Source: Desulfobacteraceae bacterium (lineage in GTDB: Bacteria; Desulfobacterota; Desulfobacteria; Desulfobacterales; JAUWMJ01). From it: a stretch of 16,178 nucleotides of DNA. The position numbers and the translations under genes are program-made. Positions 6,211 through 14,757 of this stretch are shown here, piece by piece. Under the pieces are notes generated by a model. It saw nothing but the letters and a program-made list of their open reading frames with translations, searched no databases and had not been told where the DNA came from. Position 1 is the stretch's first letter, and each line of letters starts with the position of its first letter. The stretch covers positions 1-16,178 of the forward strand of contig JAUWOH010000021.1 of NCBI GenBank assembly GCA_030612225.1, read 5' to 3'.

Positions 6211-6451
6211 TTCACCGCCCACTCGCTACGTTCGTTCAAGACGCAAAGGACGCAGAGATGATTTATGTTTTTCTTTGCTGGTGAGAGGCCAGCAAAGAAA
6301 AAGGACATGCTTTTCGGGAAGAGGTCTGCCACATGCAAAACTACAACGCATAGCGTCAGTTCTTTCCCTTTTCTGCCCTCTCAGCAGAAAAGGGAAAAGT
6401 CCTTCTCTGCTGTCTTTGCGTCTCGAACGAACGTAGCGAGTGGGCGGTGAA
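6211..6451. repeat. MITE-like element (241 bp) with 39-bp terminal inverted repeats
   Basis: The left end 6211-6249 (beginning TTCACCGCCCACTCGCTACG) and the reverse complement of the right end 6413-6451 agree at 37 of 39 positions, and weaker similarity continues through GCAGAGA. Inside are two perfect hairpins: a 14-bp stem at 6268-6281 with 6289-6302 (7-nt loop) and a 13-bp stem at 6363-6375 with 6385-6397 (9-nt loop). No transposase is encoded; a 61-codon frame inside is read through the hairpins and is not credible. It lies between the convergent radical SAM and kinase genes and may serve as a bidirectional terminator. Confidence 0.85.
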
Positions 6452-6466
6452 AAAAGAGAACCAAAT

Positions 6467-9346
6467 TTATTTATCCAGTTCAGCCCTAACAGCGGTTCCG
6501 ATTTTCTCTATTGCGTACGGCTTTTTAATGTAGGCGCCCGCCCCGAGTCTTTGAGTTTCCTTAACTTTATCCGTTTCAGAAAAACCGCTTGCTATAATTG
6601 CTTTTTGTTCGGGATGTAACTTAAGTATCTGCTTGTAGGTCTCAAGTCCATCAATTCCAGGCTCCATTATCATATCCAGGACCAACAGATCTGCTTTGTG
6701 GTGTTGCAGGTACTCCACCGCTTTTTCTCCGCTCGAAACCGATGTTACGTTGTAGCCCAGCTTTTTCATCATTCCGGATGCTATCTCTCTTTGTTCATCA
6801 ACATCATCTACAATCAAAACTGTCTCTCCATCACCCATGTATGCTTCTATAGACAACGGGGATTTTTCTTCTACCAATATCATTCGGGTTACAGGAAAAT
6901 AGAGTTTAAATGTTGTTCCTTTTCCAATACTGCTTTGAACATCAATGTATCCCTTGTGATCTTTTACCGTTCCCCAGACAACAGCCATACCCAAACCCGT
7001 TCCGCTTCTTCCCATAACCTTTTTTGTGTAAAAAGGCTCAAAGATTCTTTCCATATCTTCCGGAGAAATTCCTATTCCTGTGTCCGATACTGTGAAAACA
7101 ACGTAGTCACCTTCCTCTATGTAATCATAACCTGTCACAGGCTTGTCAATATAACGGTTTTCTGTTGATACAGTAATCTTGCCGGGCTCCTGTATCGCTT
7201 CTATGGCATTTGATATAATGTTCATAACTGTTTTGGAAAGATGGACATGGGAGCCTGAAATATTTAACAGATCCGGTTCAAGCCTATTTAACACTTCCAC
7301 TTTAACCTCAGGGAAGTATGCTTTCATCTTGATGTATTCCGGGCTTTTCAAGTACTCAATAATAACATCATTTAAGTTTACCGGCTTTAAGGTTGCAACA
7401 CCTCTTCTTGCAAGTGTTAACAAATCCTGAACTATGGTGGCAGCTTTTTCACCGGAGTTTTGTATTGTCAGCAACGGTTTTCTAAGTGGGCTGTCTTCAG
7501 GAATCTCCAATAACAGCAGCTCGGGATAACTTACAATGCCGGATAAAATATTGTTAAGATCGTGCGCCACACCACCGGCAAGGGCCCCGATAGCTTCCAT
7601 CTTCTGAGCCTGCAGGAGCTGTGTTTCAAGTCGTTTTCTTTCTTTCTCGGCACGCTTTCGGTTTGTAACGTCCCTTGCTACGCCTCTAAATCCTGTCGGC
7701 TGCTTCTTTGCATCTTTTATTAATGATATTGACAATTCTACTATGCATACTGAGCCATCTTTTCGGATAAGTTCCCAATCAACAACTTTAGCAGGTTTAC
7801 CGTTTCGGTAAACCTTATTATAGGTATGATAAATGTTTTTAGCGTTTTTTTCATTCATATATTTTCTGTTATTAATACCAATCAGCTCATCTTTTTCATA
7901 CCCGAGTACTTTGCAGGTCGCTTCATTAACAAAAGTAAAATTGCCGGCAAGGTCAACTTCAAAATAACCTTCTTCAATATTTTCAAGGACAGTTCGATAT
8001 TTTTCTTCACTTTCCTGGAGTTTTTGAAAAGACATGGCATTGGCAATGCCAAGTGCCAGTTGTGAGGCAACACCTGATAAAAGATTTATTTCGCTTTGCG
8101 TAAGGAGTCTTTTTGATTTTATGTTATCAACTGCCAGAATGCCCAAAGACTCCTTTTCATAAATTATAGGTGCACATATAAGGGATTTGACACCCATTTG
8201 ATTTGCCAGTTTACGACTTCTAATGGAGAGGCGTTTTCCATTACCATTAATGTTATCAACCAAGTAGGGTTTCAGCTCTTTATGGGATTTTACAAAAATT
8301 CCTGTGGCATTTGGATTGTCAAGATGAAATTCGGTTTGTCTTAATACCTGTTTATCCTGCTCATTATACCCGTATCCTGCGGAATAAATAAGCCGTGTTT
8401 TATTTCTATTAGTAAGCATGACTATTCCGCGATCAAAATCGAGGTGCTTTTCCATAATATTCGTCACAGTATCAACGAGTTCATCAACATCCTGAATTTT
8501 AGCTGCGACCCGACTGATTCTCTGATTAAACAGGGCGTTGTCATAACGGATACTCATTTCATCCATCATGCCTTTTGCTGTATCGCCCTGGCTTTCAATG
8601 GTTTTGATAAGCTCTTTTTTCTCAAGATATGCCGTATAAAATGAAAATATCATGGTTATAAGAGCACAAACCAAAGAAACAACAGCCCATGTGAGGACCG
8701 GCAGGAAAAAAAATAAAGCCGGTATTGCTAAGATGAAAAATAACAAAGAGTAATTGCGAACGATTTTCCAGATTCCATATGATGTTTTTTCCCAGGAAAT
8801 GATGTAGCGGCAGCAGTCACCACCCTTGTGAAAACATACAGGGTGCTCAATGGTGGCGAATTTTCCTGTGAACAATAGAGCGAGAGATTCAAAAGTGCCC
8901 ATTCTGTTTTCGCACTGATAGAGTTTTTCATTTACACCCGGTTTAGGTGTAGACTCAATTTTAACTTTGTTTGACCTAAGCTTTTTTGCTTTAACAAGGG
9001 CGCCACGACTCATAATGCTGTATAACTTTCCCATAAACATATAAAGAGAAGCTAAGCTCATGAAACTTAATACATATTGCTTCAAAACATTCAATCCTTT
9101 GCTTGAGAAGGTGTAACGGCCTGCATCTCTGGCAATATTCGGATTTCCCGTTTTTCTAACAAGAATTTCATAAAATCGATCCCCTTGCTTTTGATTGAAC
9201 CAGTGTCCTGTGTCATTCACCTCATATTTGGTCATCTTCGCATATTCCAGCAAATAATCCCTATCTATATGAGGATACTTCTTTCCAATGAATTCAATAA
9301 AAGCCCTTATAATGCGACTATTATAAATAGGTGATTTTTCGTCCAT
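6467..9346 (-). CDS. Membrane-bound hybrid sensor histidine kinase (sensor-TM-GAF-PAS-HisKA-HATPase-REC)
   Basis: The 959-residue protein begins with a ~185-residue soluble domain ending in a cysteine-containing segment, HPVCFHKGGDCCRYIISW, reminiscent of V4R-like ligand-binding domains. Two transmembrane helices follow at about 200-240. Then come a GAF domain (about 275-438, with SLICAPIIYEKESLGILAVDN), a PAS domain with PAC (about 445-568, ending GFRGVARDVTNRKRAE), the HisKA helix with phospho-acceptor His595 in GGVAHDLNNILSG, the ATPase domain with VSDTGIGI and GTGLGMAVVWG, and a receiver domain with the acidic VDDVDEQ and phospho-acceptor Asp891 in VLDMIMEPGIDG. It should phosphorylate itself in the cytoplasm and pass the phosphate to its receiver. 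No downstream regulator gene lies beside it. I prefer ATG 9346 to the TTG three codons earlier; neither has a good ribosome site. Confidence 0.93.
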   Translation of the reverse strand: MDEKSPIYNSRIIRAFIEFIGKKYPHIDRDYLLEYAKMTKYEVNDTGHWFNQKQGDRFYEILVRKTGNPNIARDAGRYTFSSKGLNVLKQYVLSFMSLASLYMFMGKLYSIMSRGALVKAKKLRSNKVKIESTPKPGVNEKLYQCENRMGTFESLALLFTGKFATIEHPVCFHKGGDCCRYIISWEKTSYGIWKIVRNYSLLFFILAIPALFFFLPVLTWAVVSLVCALITMIFSFYTAYLEKKELIKTIESQGDTAKGMMDEMSIRYDNALFNQRISRVAAKIQDVDELVDTVTNIMEKHLDFDRGIVMLTNRNKTRLIYSAGYGYNEQDKQVLRQTEFHLDNPNATGIFVKSHKELKPYLVDNINGNGKRLSIRSRKLANQMGVKSLICAPIIYEKESLGILAVDNIKSKRLLTQSEINLLSGVASQLALGIANAMSFQKLQESEEKYRTVLENIEEGYFEVDLAGNFTFVNEATCKVLGYEKDELIGINNRKYMNEKNAKNIYHTYNKVYRNGKPAKVVDWELIRKDGSVCIVELSISLIKDAKKQPTGFRGVARDVTNRKRAEKERKRLETQLLQAQKMEAIGALAGGVAHDLNNILSGIVSYPELLLLEIPEDSPLRKPLLTIQNSGEKAATIVQDLLTLARRGVATLKPVNLNDVIIEYLKSPEYIKMKAYFPEVKVEVLNRLEPDLLNISGSHVHLSKTVMNIISNAIEAIQEPGKITVSTENRYIDKPVTGYDYIEEGDYVVFTVSDTGIGISPEDMERIFEPFYTKKVMGRSGTGLGMAVVWGTVKDHKGYIDVQSSIGKGTTFKLYFPVTRMILVEEKSPLSIEAYMGDGETVLIVDDVDEQREIASGMMKKLGYNVTSVSSGEKAVEYLQHHKADLLVLDMIMEPGIDGLETYKQILKLHPEQKAIIASGFSETDKVKETQRLGAGAYIKKPYAIEKIGTAVRAELDK

Positions 9347-9378
9347 TTTATTCAACTAAAAAGAGATATGATAAATTT

Positions 9379-9384
9379 ATTATA
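9379..9384 (-). promoter_or_regulatory. Possible -10 hexamer for the histidine kinase gene
   Basis: On the minus strand a perfect TATAAT lies at 9384-9379, ~33 bp before the ATG. The sequence 17 bp further upstream is AT-rich but has no good -35, so the assignment is weak. Confidence 0.3.
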
Positions 9385-9505
9385 AATATTTTAAAATGAG
9401 CTAAAATAAAGTTTTGAAACAGCATTTGAAAATAATTTTCTGTATAGACTTTTATCACAATAAGATATAAAGATAAATATTAAAAATAGAAAACGTTGAG
9501 GCAGG

Positions 9506-9534
9506 TTGAAACAAAAGTAATTTTTCATTATACA
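9506..9534 (+). promoter_or_regulatory. Sigma70-type promoter for the TtcA-like gene
   Basis: TTGAAA (9506-9511) and TATACA (9529-9534) are separated by exactly 17 bp; the hexamers match consensus at 5 and 5 of 6 positions. Transcription would begin near 9541, leaving a ~210-nt leader before the ATG at 9751. Confidence 0.6.
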
Positions 9535-9540
9535 GACAAA

Positions 9541-9735
9541 GAATCGGCCTCAAATTTATGGTATGCCATGGTCACCTGTACTAAAATTTTACGTGATCTA
9601 TGATAATTCAGCAGTTCCCTGGAGTTGACATGCCGCCCTGATTGCGCTAACTGTAGCTTCAACGACGGCGTTTAGGGTTATGTCCCATATACGGTACTTT
9701 CTAAAGTGTCACTCCAGTTACTTTGATATTAAGAT
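9541..9735 (+). other. Long, possibly structured 5' leader of the TtcA-like gene
   Basis: The 404-bp space between the kinase and the TtcA-like gene holds no gene, but its second half looks more balanced in base composition than the AT-rich first half. CTGGAGTTGACA (9619-9630) can pair with TGTCACTCCAG (9707-9717) with a single bulge, closing a ~76-nt domain. Inside it CCCTGATTGC (9636-9645) can pair with GCGTTTAGGG (9668-9677) with one mismatch and two G-T pairs. The closing stem ends 19 nt before the AAAGGAG ribosome site at 9737-9743. I recognise no known riboswitch class. The structure is inferred by hand pairing. Confidence 0.35.
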
Positions 9736-9750
9736 AAAAGGAGTATATGA

Positions 9751-10587
9751 ATGAAATCTTGCTTAAATTATTCCTCATGGAAGACTCACAACCAAGCTAT
9801 ATTGAAAGATTTGTCTGATAAAAAAGTGATGGTACCCTATTCGGGTGGTAAGGATTCATCTGTTGTTTTGTATCTTATTCAAAAGGCCGCTGAAGAATTT
9901 GATTTTACCTATGAAGCACACGGAGTTTTTTTTCCAGCTAATGTATATTCAGCCGAAGACGTAAAAAAAATTGATTCTTACTGGCACAAAAGGAATGTAA
10001 GCATCCTCTGGCACAAAGCGCCGGTTTCAGATGAATATTTAGCTGAAGCGTTAAAAAAAGGACAGAGTCCCTGTTTGACCTGTATCCAAATGAAAAAAAA
10101 AATTCTCGCATCTCAATTAAACCGGACGATTTCTGATTGGAATTCGACCGTGATAATAATGAGTTATTCTCTTTGGGATCTTGTAAGTGCAACACTCGAA
10201 CATATATCAAAAGCCACTTTTTCTGATAAAGATTATTCGAGTTCCTTACAGCAGAAAAGCTCTGATGAGAGATTCATTGAAACAGCCCAGCGGTTTTATC
10301 CTCTGCTAAAGCTTAAAGGAGGTCCGACCATATACAAGCCTTTAATTAAATACAATGATCAGGAAATAAAAAATTTTATTTTGGAAAACAGTATTCCTTT
10401 GACAACGACTTCATGCAGTTACAAGGAATTTAGGCCAAAAAGAATATTTGCAACCTACTACGAAAAAACGGATTTATTCTTTGATTACTCCAAAGTACTT
10501 GATTTTTCAAAAAAGGTGCTAGACCTGCCGGAAATCTCGTATTATGAAGAAATCGGCATGGAAAAGTATATAGCTAAGGTTATTTAA
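9751..10587 (+). CDS. TtcA-like PP-loop ATPase (putative tRNA-thiolation-type enzyme)
   Basis: The 278-residue protein has the N-type ATP pyrophosphatase loop SGGKDSS (Ser31-Ser37), which activates a substrate by adenylation. Two cysteines in CLTC (108 and 111) and Cys222 in TTSCSYK match the spacing of the three cluster-binding cysteines of E. coli TtcA (122, 125, 222), which adds sulfur to cytidine 32 of tRNA. Length (TtcA about 310) and the closing RPKRIFATYYEK segment are compatible, but the N-terminus MKSCLNYSSWKTHNQ and the middle differ, so the substrate may be another RNA or a small molecule. The ATG has AAAGGAG 7 nt upstream. A methyltransferase gene follows after 47 bp on the same strand, so the two are probably co-transcribed from the promoter at 9506. 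Confidence 0.75.
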   Translation: MKSCLNYSSWKTHNQAILKDLSDKKVMVPYSGGKDSSVVLYLIQKAAEEFDFTYEAHGVFFPANVYSAEDVKKIDSYWHKRNVSILWHKAPVSDEYLAEALKKGQSPCLTCIQMKKKILASQLNRTISDWNSTVIIMSYSLWDLVSATLEHISKATFSDKDYSSSLQQKSSDERFIETAQRFYPLLKLKGGPTIYKPLIKYNDQEIKNFILENSIPLTTTSCSYKEFRPKRIFATYYEKTDLFFDYSKVLDFSKKVLDLPEISYYEEIGMEKYIAKVI

Positions 10588-10634
10588 AAAAGATCGCCGC
10601 TTTTAATCAATGGAAGATAGGGAATACAGATAAA

Positions 10635-11438
10635 ATGGATAACCGCAGCTATATAATGGAAGGCGAAGAGGAATCGATTCGCTTGGATCTTAAAACAGAC
10701 CCTAAAATAATTGGGGAACTGGCAATATGGGCTGGAATAAGGCCGGGTATGCGTATACTCGATTTGGCGTGCGGTTCGGGGAAAACTACATTTTATTTGA
10801 ACAACCTTGTTCAACCAGGCGGTTCAGCCACTGGAGTTGATATTTCCAAAAAAAGAATTGATTATGCGCGGTCTCATTACTTAGAAGGGGGCGTGGAATT
10901 TATTACTGGAGATATCCGCAAGCCCCTAGATAAGTTGGGATTATTTGATTTCATTTGGATCCGTTTTGTACTTGAGCATTATCTTTCAGATAGTTTTGAT
11001 ATTGTAAAAAATGTTTCATCTGTTTTGAAGACGGGTGGAATCATGTGCCTCGTTGATTTGGACTATAACTGCCTAAGCCATTACGGATTGTCTCCACGAC
11101 TTGAAAAGGCACTATACGGAATCATGTCTTTTTTAGAAAAACATGAGAATTTTGACCCTTATGTGGGTAGAAAGTTATATTCTTTTCTTTATGATCTTGA
11201 ATATGAGCAGATTGATGTACGCATCGACGCCCATCATTGTATTTTTGGTGAGCTAAAAGAAACCGACGCGTTCAATTGGATGAAGAAAGTAGAAATTGCA
11301 GCAAAAAACTCAGGTTATAGGTTTGAAGAATATGAAGATAAATTTGAAGGATTTCTTGCGGAGTTCAGGGAATCTTTTTTTGATCCGCGAAGATTTACTT
11401 ATACACCGGTAATCGTCTGTCGGGGACGCAAATCATAA
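10635..11438 (+). CDS. Class I SAM-dependent methyltransferase
   Basis: The 267-residue protein has methyltransferase motif I LDLACGSG (residues 42-49), the acidic end of strand 2 in GVDISKKRIDYAR, motif II-like EFITGDIRKPL, and the strand-4 region FDFIWIRFVLEHY, followed by LKTGGIMCLVD. This is the Methyltransf_11/UbiE-like arrangement with an ~110-residue C-terminal extension (from about 155) that probably binds the substrate. Substrates in this group range from small molecules to RNA and cannot be told from the motif. The gene stands 47 bp behind the TtcA-like gene, so a shared substrate or pathway is possible. The start ATG has only a weak site (AGGGA ~13 nt upstream). No terminator is seen in the 176 bp before the PilZ gene. 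Confidence 0.85.
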   Translation: MDNRSYIMEGEEESIRLDLKTDPKIIGELAIWAGIRPGMRILDLACGSGKTTFYLNNLVQPGGSATGVDISKKRIDYARSHYLEGGVEFITGDIRKPLDKLGLFDFIWIRFVLEHYLSDSFDIVKNVSSVLKTGGIMCLVDLDYNCLSHYGLSPRLEKALYGIMSFLEKHENFDPYVGRKLYSFLYDLEYEQIDVRIDAHHCIFGELKETDAFNWMKKVEIAAKNSGYRFEEYEDKFEGFLAEFRESFFDPRRFTYTPVIVCRGRKS

Positions 11439-11614
11439 ACTGAAGTTTTTCATAATCTACCTGGATTTTGCCTGACTCGCTCAAAATAAAAAAGACATCC
11501 TCCACGGGATCAATATGCTTCTCGCTTTTCGTGGCTTATGTATCTCATGCCCAGCGCGTTTCATATTATTTGCATAGACAATACTTTATTTTAATTTTTA
11601 CGTATGAGGCGAAT

Positions 11615-13717
11615 ATGATGGAAAGAGCTCGCAAAAACAACATTCAACTTCTCGATACAAACACGGAAGTTACTGCCCAGGAAAAAGAAGAAATGTTCCA
11701 GGCCAACCAGCAAAGTGCTGAAGCAAGTAATAATGAAACAGGCAAACCGCTCAGCAAAGAATACCTGGTTAATAAACTCAACTTTACAAATTTTCAGGAT
11801 GGCACTATCCTTATTAATTTCAAACACAAAGAATATGACTTGTCTATTTCTTTTCACGCCAGGCCAAAGCCCTGTTTAGGAACTCAGTTGGATTGCCTTT
11901 GGGTGGAAACACGTGAAATTATTGAGAAGTTACACTCATATAAATTCAAGAATTTTTTTATCATAGATGGTGCAAAACTTCTTTCAGTAACACCTAAAGT
12001 ATCCAGCATGAATGATGAGGGAATAAGTTTTACACTGCCTGAAACATGCTATGAAATCAGTTCTCGAAAAGTAGCAAGGCATTCATGTGAAGGGATAAAT
12101 GTTCAGTTTATTCAAAACGGTTCTTTCTTTTATGGCTCTCTCATAGATTTCAATGCTGTTTCTTTCTGTGTCGAACTAACAACAGTACCTCCTCAGACCT
12201 TTCAATGGCTTGATAAGAATCTTAAGGTGAATATTATCTTATCTAACGAGAGTGAAACATTATATGCCGGGGAATGTAAAATACTTAAAAATACCGGAGG
12301 GCATAAAACGAGGCAATATGTTCTTGAACCTGTTGAACACCAGATACAAAGATACCAGCAGAAAGATCACCGCACCAAAAGACAGGAAATAACACCGTCA
12401 CCTGATATTACCTTCAGGCACCCTTTTACAAAAAAAATGACAACTTTAAAAGTCACAGATATATCGGGATCCGGTTTTTCAACAGAAGAAGACGAAGATA
12501 GCGCTGTACTTTTGCCCGGAATGATCATACCGGAACTGGAGCTAAGCTTCGCAGACAAATCAACAATCAAATGCAAAGCCCAGGTTTTATATCGGCAAAT
12601 TTCCTGCGGAGACGAAAGAGGTATACGGGTCAAATGCGGTATTGCCGTATTAGACATGCTGCTTGAAGATAACATGAAACTTTTATCTATTTTGCATCAG
12701 GAAAAAGAAAGCAATGCCTATGTCTGCAACAAGGTGGATATGGATGCCTTGTGGGATTTCTTTTTTGAAACCGGTTTTATTTATCCGAGCAAATATGAAT
12801 TTATTCAAAAAAATAAAAAGCAAATCAAAGATACTTATAAAAAGCTTTATACCCAGCATCCGAATATTGCCAGACATTTCATATGTCAGGATAAGAGTCG
12901 TATTCTTAGCCATATGGCCATGTTACGCTTTTATGGAAATACATGGTTAGTTCATCACCATGCCGCCAGGAAGTCAGCTCTAAACAGGGCAGGTCTGGTT
13001 GTATTGGATCAGATCGGAGACTTTGTAAATAATTCCTACAGGCTTTATTCTCTTCATATGGATTTTCTCATATTTTACTACAGAACCGATAACAAATTCC
13101 CAAGTCGTATTTTTGGAGGAGCTGCTAGAAATATAAAAGATCCGAAAAAATGTTCGGTGGATGATTTTACCTATTTTCATTATAAAAACACATATAGTAT
13201 AAAGAATAGGCTATCAGAGCCGTGGCAGCTGACTGAAACTCGGGACGAAGAACTTGTAGAACTGGAAAATTTTTATGAACGCGAGTCAGGTGGACTCATG
13301 ATACCTGCGCTTGACCTTGATTCGGAAACGGCTGATTTTGATGAACTTGTAAAAGAATATCAAAAGTACGGGTTTAAAAGGGAGAGGCTTATTTTTTCGC
13401 TAAAAAAAGGTAACGACCTCAAGGCTATTCTTATAGTCAATATATCTGATATTGGTTTAAACCTGTCAGACTTAACCAGTTGCATCAAAGTGATTATTTT
13501 AGATTCGAGCGATCTTTCAAGGGAAGTTCTCCATAAAACGCTTTTACTGCTCACCGAAATTATAAAGCGTAAGGAAATATCTGTTTTACTCTACCCAGTC
13601 AGCTATGCTGAGAAAGAGTTGATACCTTATGAAAAGATATATACAATGTGGATAATTAACATGCAATATTTAGATAGTTATTTAAAATACATTAATCGAA
13701 AATTAGGATTTGCTTAA
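11615..13717 (+). CDS. Tandem PilZ-domain protein with a large unassigned C-terminal region
   Basis: The 700-residue protein has two PilZ-like domains. The first holds RKVAR (Arg151, Arg155; the RxxxR c-di-GMP motif), but its second motif is degraded: DFNAVS at 178-183 in place of D/NxSxxG. The second holds a perfect DISGSG (282-287) within KVTDISGSGFS, but no clear RxxxR before it. A single c-di-GMP site split between the domains is possible. Residues about 370-700 contain long helical and mixed segments (MDALWDFFFETGFIYPSKYEF, HMDFLIFYYRTDNKFPSRIFGG) loosely reminiscent of acyltransferase folds, but I cannot assign them. There are no signal peptide or membrane segments. I start at ATG 11615, with GAGG 5 nt upstream; a further open stretch to 11468 is hydrophobic and lacks an ATG and ribosome site. 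The gene stands alone between the methyltransferase and prmA. Confidence 0.75.
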   Translation: MMERARKNNIQLLDTNTEVTAQEKEEMFQANQQSAEASNNETGKPLSKEYLVNKLNFTNFQDGTILINFKHKEYDLSISFHARPKPCLGTQLDCLWVETREIIEKLHSYKFKNFFIIDGAKLLSVTPKVSSMNDEGISFTLPETCYEISSRKVARHSCEGINVQFIQNGSFFYGSLIDFNAVSFCVELTTVPPQTFQWLDKNLKVNIILSNESETLYAGECKILKNTGGHKTRQYVLEPVEHQIQRYQQKDHRTKRQEITPSPDITFRHPFTKKMTTLKVTDISGSGFSTEEDEDSAVLLPGMIIPELELSFADKSTIKCKAQVLYRQISCGDERGIRVKCGIAVLDMLLEDNMKLLSILHQEKESNAYVCNKVDMDALWDFFFETGFIYPSKYEFIQKNKKQIKDTYKKLYTQHPNIARHFICQDKSRILSHMAMLRFYGNTWLVHHHAARKSALNRAGLVVLDQIGDFVNNSYRLYSLHMDFLIFYYRTDNKFPSRIFGGAARNIKDPKKCSVDDFTYFHYKNTYSIKNRLSEPWQLTETRDEELVELENFYERESGGLMIPALDLDSETADFDELVKEYQKYGFKRERLIFSLKKGNDLKAILIVNISDIGLNLSDLTSCIKVIILDSSDLSREVLHKTLLLLTEIIKRKEISVLLYPVSYAEKELIPYEKIYTMWIINMQYLDSYLKYINRKLGFA

Positions 13718-13764
13718 TATATATGATTTTCATTACTATCCGGTCTAATTCTTAATAAAAAATC

Positions 13765-14685
13765 ATGAAATGGATCGAAATAAAAGTAATTTTTGATTGT
13801 ACTGCCAAAGAATTAGCCACAGATCTTATTTCAAATATCTTCTATGATTTAGGACTTAAAGGGGTTGTTGTCGAAGATCCTGACATTAAACCGGTTGAAG
13901 AATGGGAAAATACAGATGCCATCAGGCCGGCTGATATTGCAGTGACCGGTTATATTCCTGAAAATAAACAGAGCCAAAAACATCTTAAGATTATAGAAGA
14001 AAAGCTAATTGGACTTGAAAAGGAATGTGGTATTTTCTCCAAAAGTATCTGCCGTAAAATCGATGAACAAGACTGGTCTGAATCGTGGAAAAAGTTTTTC
14101 CATCCGCTCAAAATCACCAAAAAAATAGTTATAAAACCTTCCTGGCAGGATTATGATGCTAATTTCGGTGACATCGTTATTGAGATTGATCCGGGAATGG
14201 CTTTCGGAACAGGTACGCATCCGACAACAGCGTTATGTATATCGATGATAGAAAAATACATGAAAAAAGGGGATAAATTTTTAGATATCGGAACCGGTTC
14301 CGGCATATTGATGCTTGCGGCAGCAAAGCTGGGCGCTCAGAAGGTCTGCGGCATAGATAATGATGAAGTTGCCATAGATATTGCTGAAAAGAATTTATTA
14401 CTTAATGGAATAGACAGTAAAAATTTTAAAGTAATGACCGGTAATCTTACGGATCAATTAAATGACCGGTTTGATTTTGTAGCTGCCAACATTTTAACAG
14501 AGACGATCATGGTTTTGCTCGACAGTGTAAAAAGTGTTCTCAAAAAGAAAAGTATCTTTATCTGCTCAGGTATAATAGAAAAAAACAAGGATAAGGTCGC
14601 TGAAAAAATGGTCGCATCAGGTTTTGAAGTGATAGAGATACGTGAAAAAGAAGAATGGGTTTCTCTGGCTGGTATATTTTCTTGA
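13765..14685 (+). CDS. prmA: Ribosomal protein L11 methyltransferase PrmA
   Basis: The 306-residue protein is a standard PrmA. The N-terminal ~60 residues (MKWIEIKVIF to the VEDPDIKPV region) form the L11-binding ferredoxin-like domain. The interdomain motif EQDWSESWKKFFHPLKI is typical. IDPGMAFGTGTHPTT (from Asp142) and LDIGTGSGIL (173-182) bind S-adenosylmethionine, and VAANIL with Asn242 is the catalytic-loop motif. PrmA trimethylates the N-terminus and two lysines of ribosomal protein L11. Length and order are usual. No clear ribosome site precedes ATG 13765, but the conserved start sequence supports it. It begins 47 bp after the PilZ gene and ends 72 bp before the phosphatase-like gene. 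Confidence 0.95.
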   Translation: MKWIEIKVIFDCTAKELATDLISNIFYDLGLKGVVVEDPDIKPVEEWENTDAIRPADIAVTGYIPENKQSQKHLKIIEEKLIGLEKECGIFSKSICRKIDEQDWSESWKKFFHPLKITKKIVIKPSWQDYDANFGDIVIEIDPGMAFGTGTHPTTALCISMIEKYMKKGDKFLDIGTGSGILMLAAAKLGAQKVCGIDNDEVAIDIAEKNLLLNGIDSKNFKVMTGNLTDQLNDRFDFVAANILTETIMVLLDSVKSVLKKKSIFICSGIIEKNKDKVAEKMVASGFEVIEIREKEEWVSLAGIFS

Positions 14686-14757
14686 TCGTATTAATATAGA
14701 CGGTTATTTTTTAACCACTCAGGAGATAGAAGTCAGAATTAAAAAAGGAGGTAAATA

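Noticed and set aside
6265..6450. A 61-codon plus-strand frame inside the MITE-like element.
   Set aside because: It is read through both hairpins and the right terminal repeat, has no ribosome site and looks like translated repeat.
9640..9680. Integron attC-like core words (GCTAAC ... GTTTAGG).
   Set aside because: The left core does not fit RYYYAAC, the spacing is far shorter than known attC sites, and no integrase or cassette series is present.
9605..9700. A minus-strand open stretch in the leader (about 30 codons) as a gene remnant.
   Set aside because: It has no start, no recognisable family match and lies between stops; the leader interpretation explains the position better.
11530..11555. 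TGGC ... TGCC words as a sigma54 promoter.
   Set aside because: The GG and GC dinucleotides are about 14 bp apart, not the 10 bp that sigma54 requires.
11468..11614. Upstream extension of the PilZ-domain protein by 49 residues.
   Set aside because: It begins at a non-ATG codon without ribosome site, has non-conserved-looking content, and ATG 11615 has GAGG at suitable distance.
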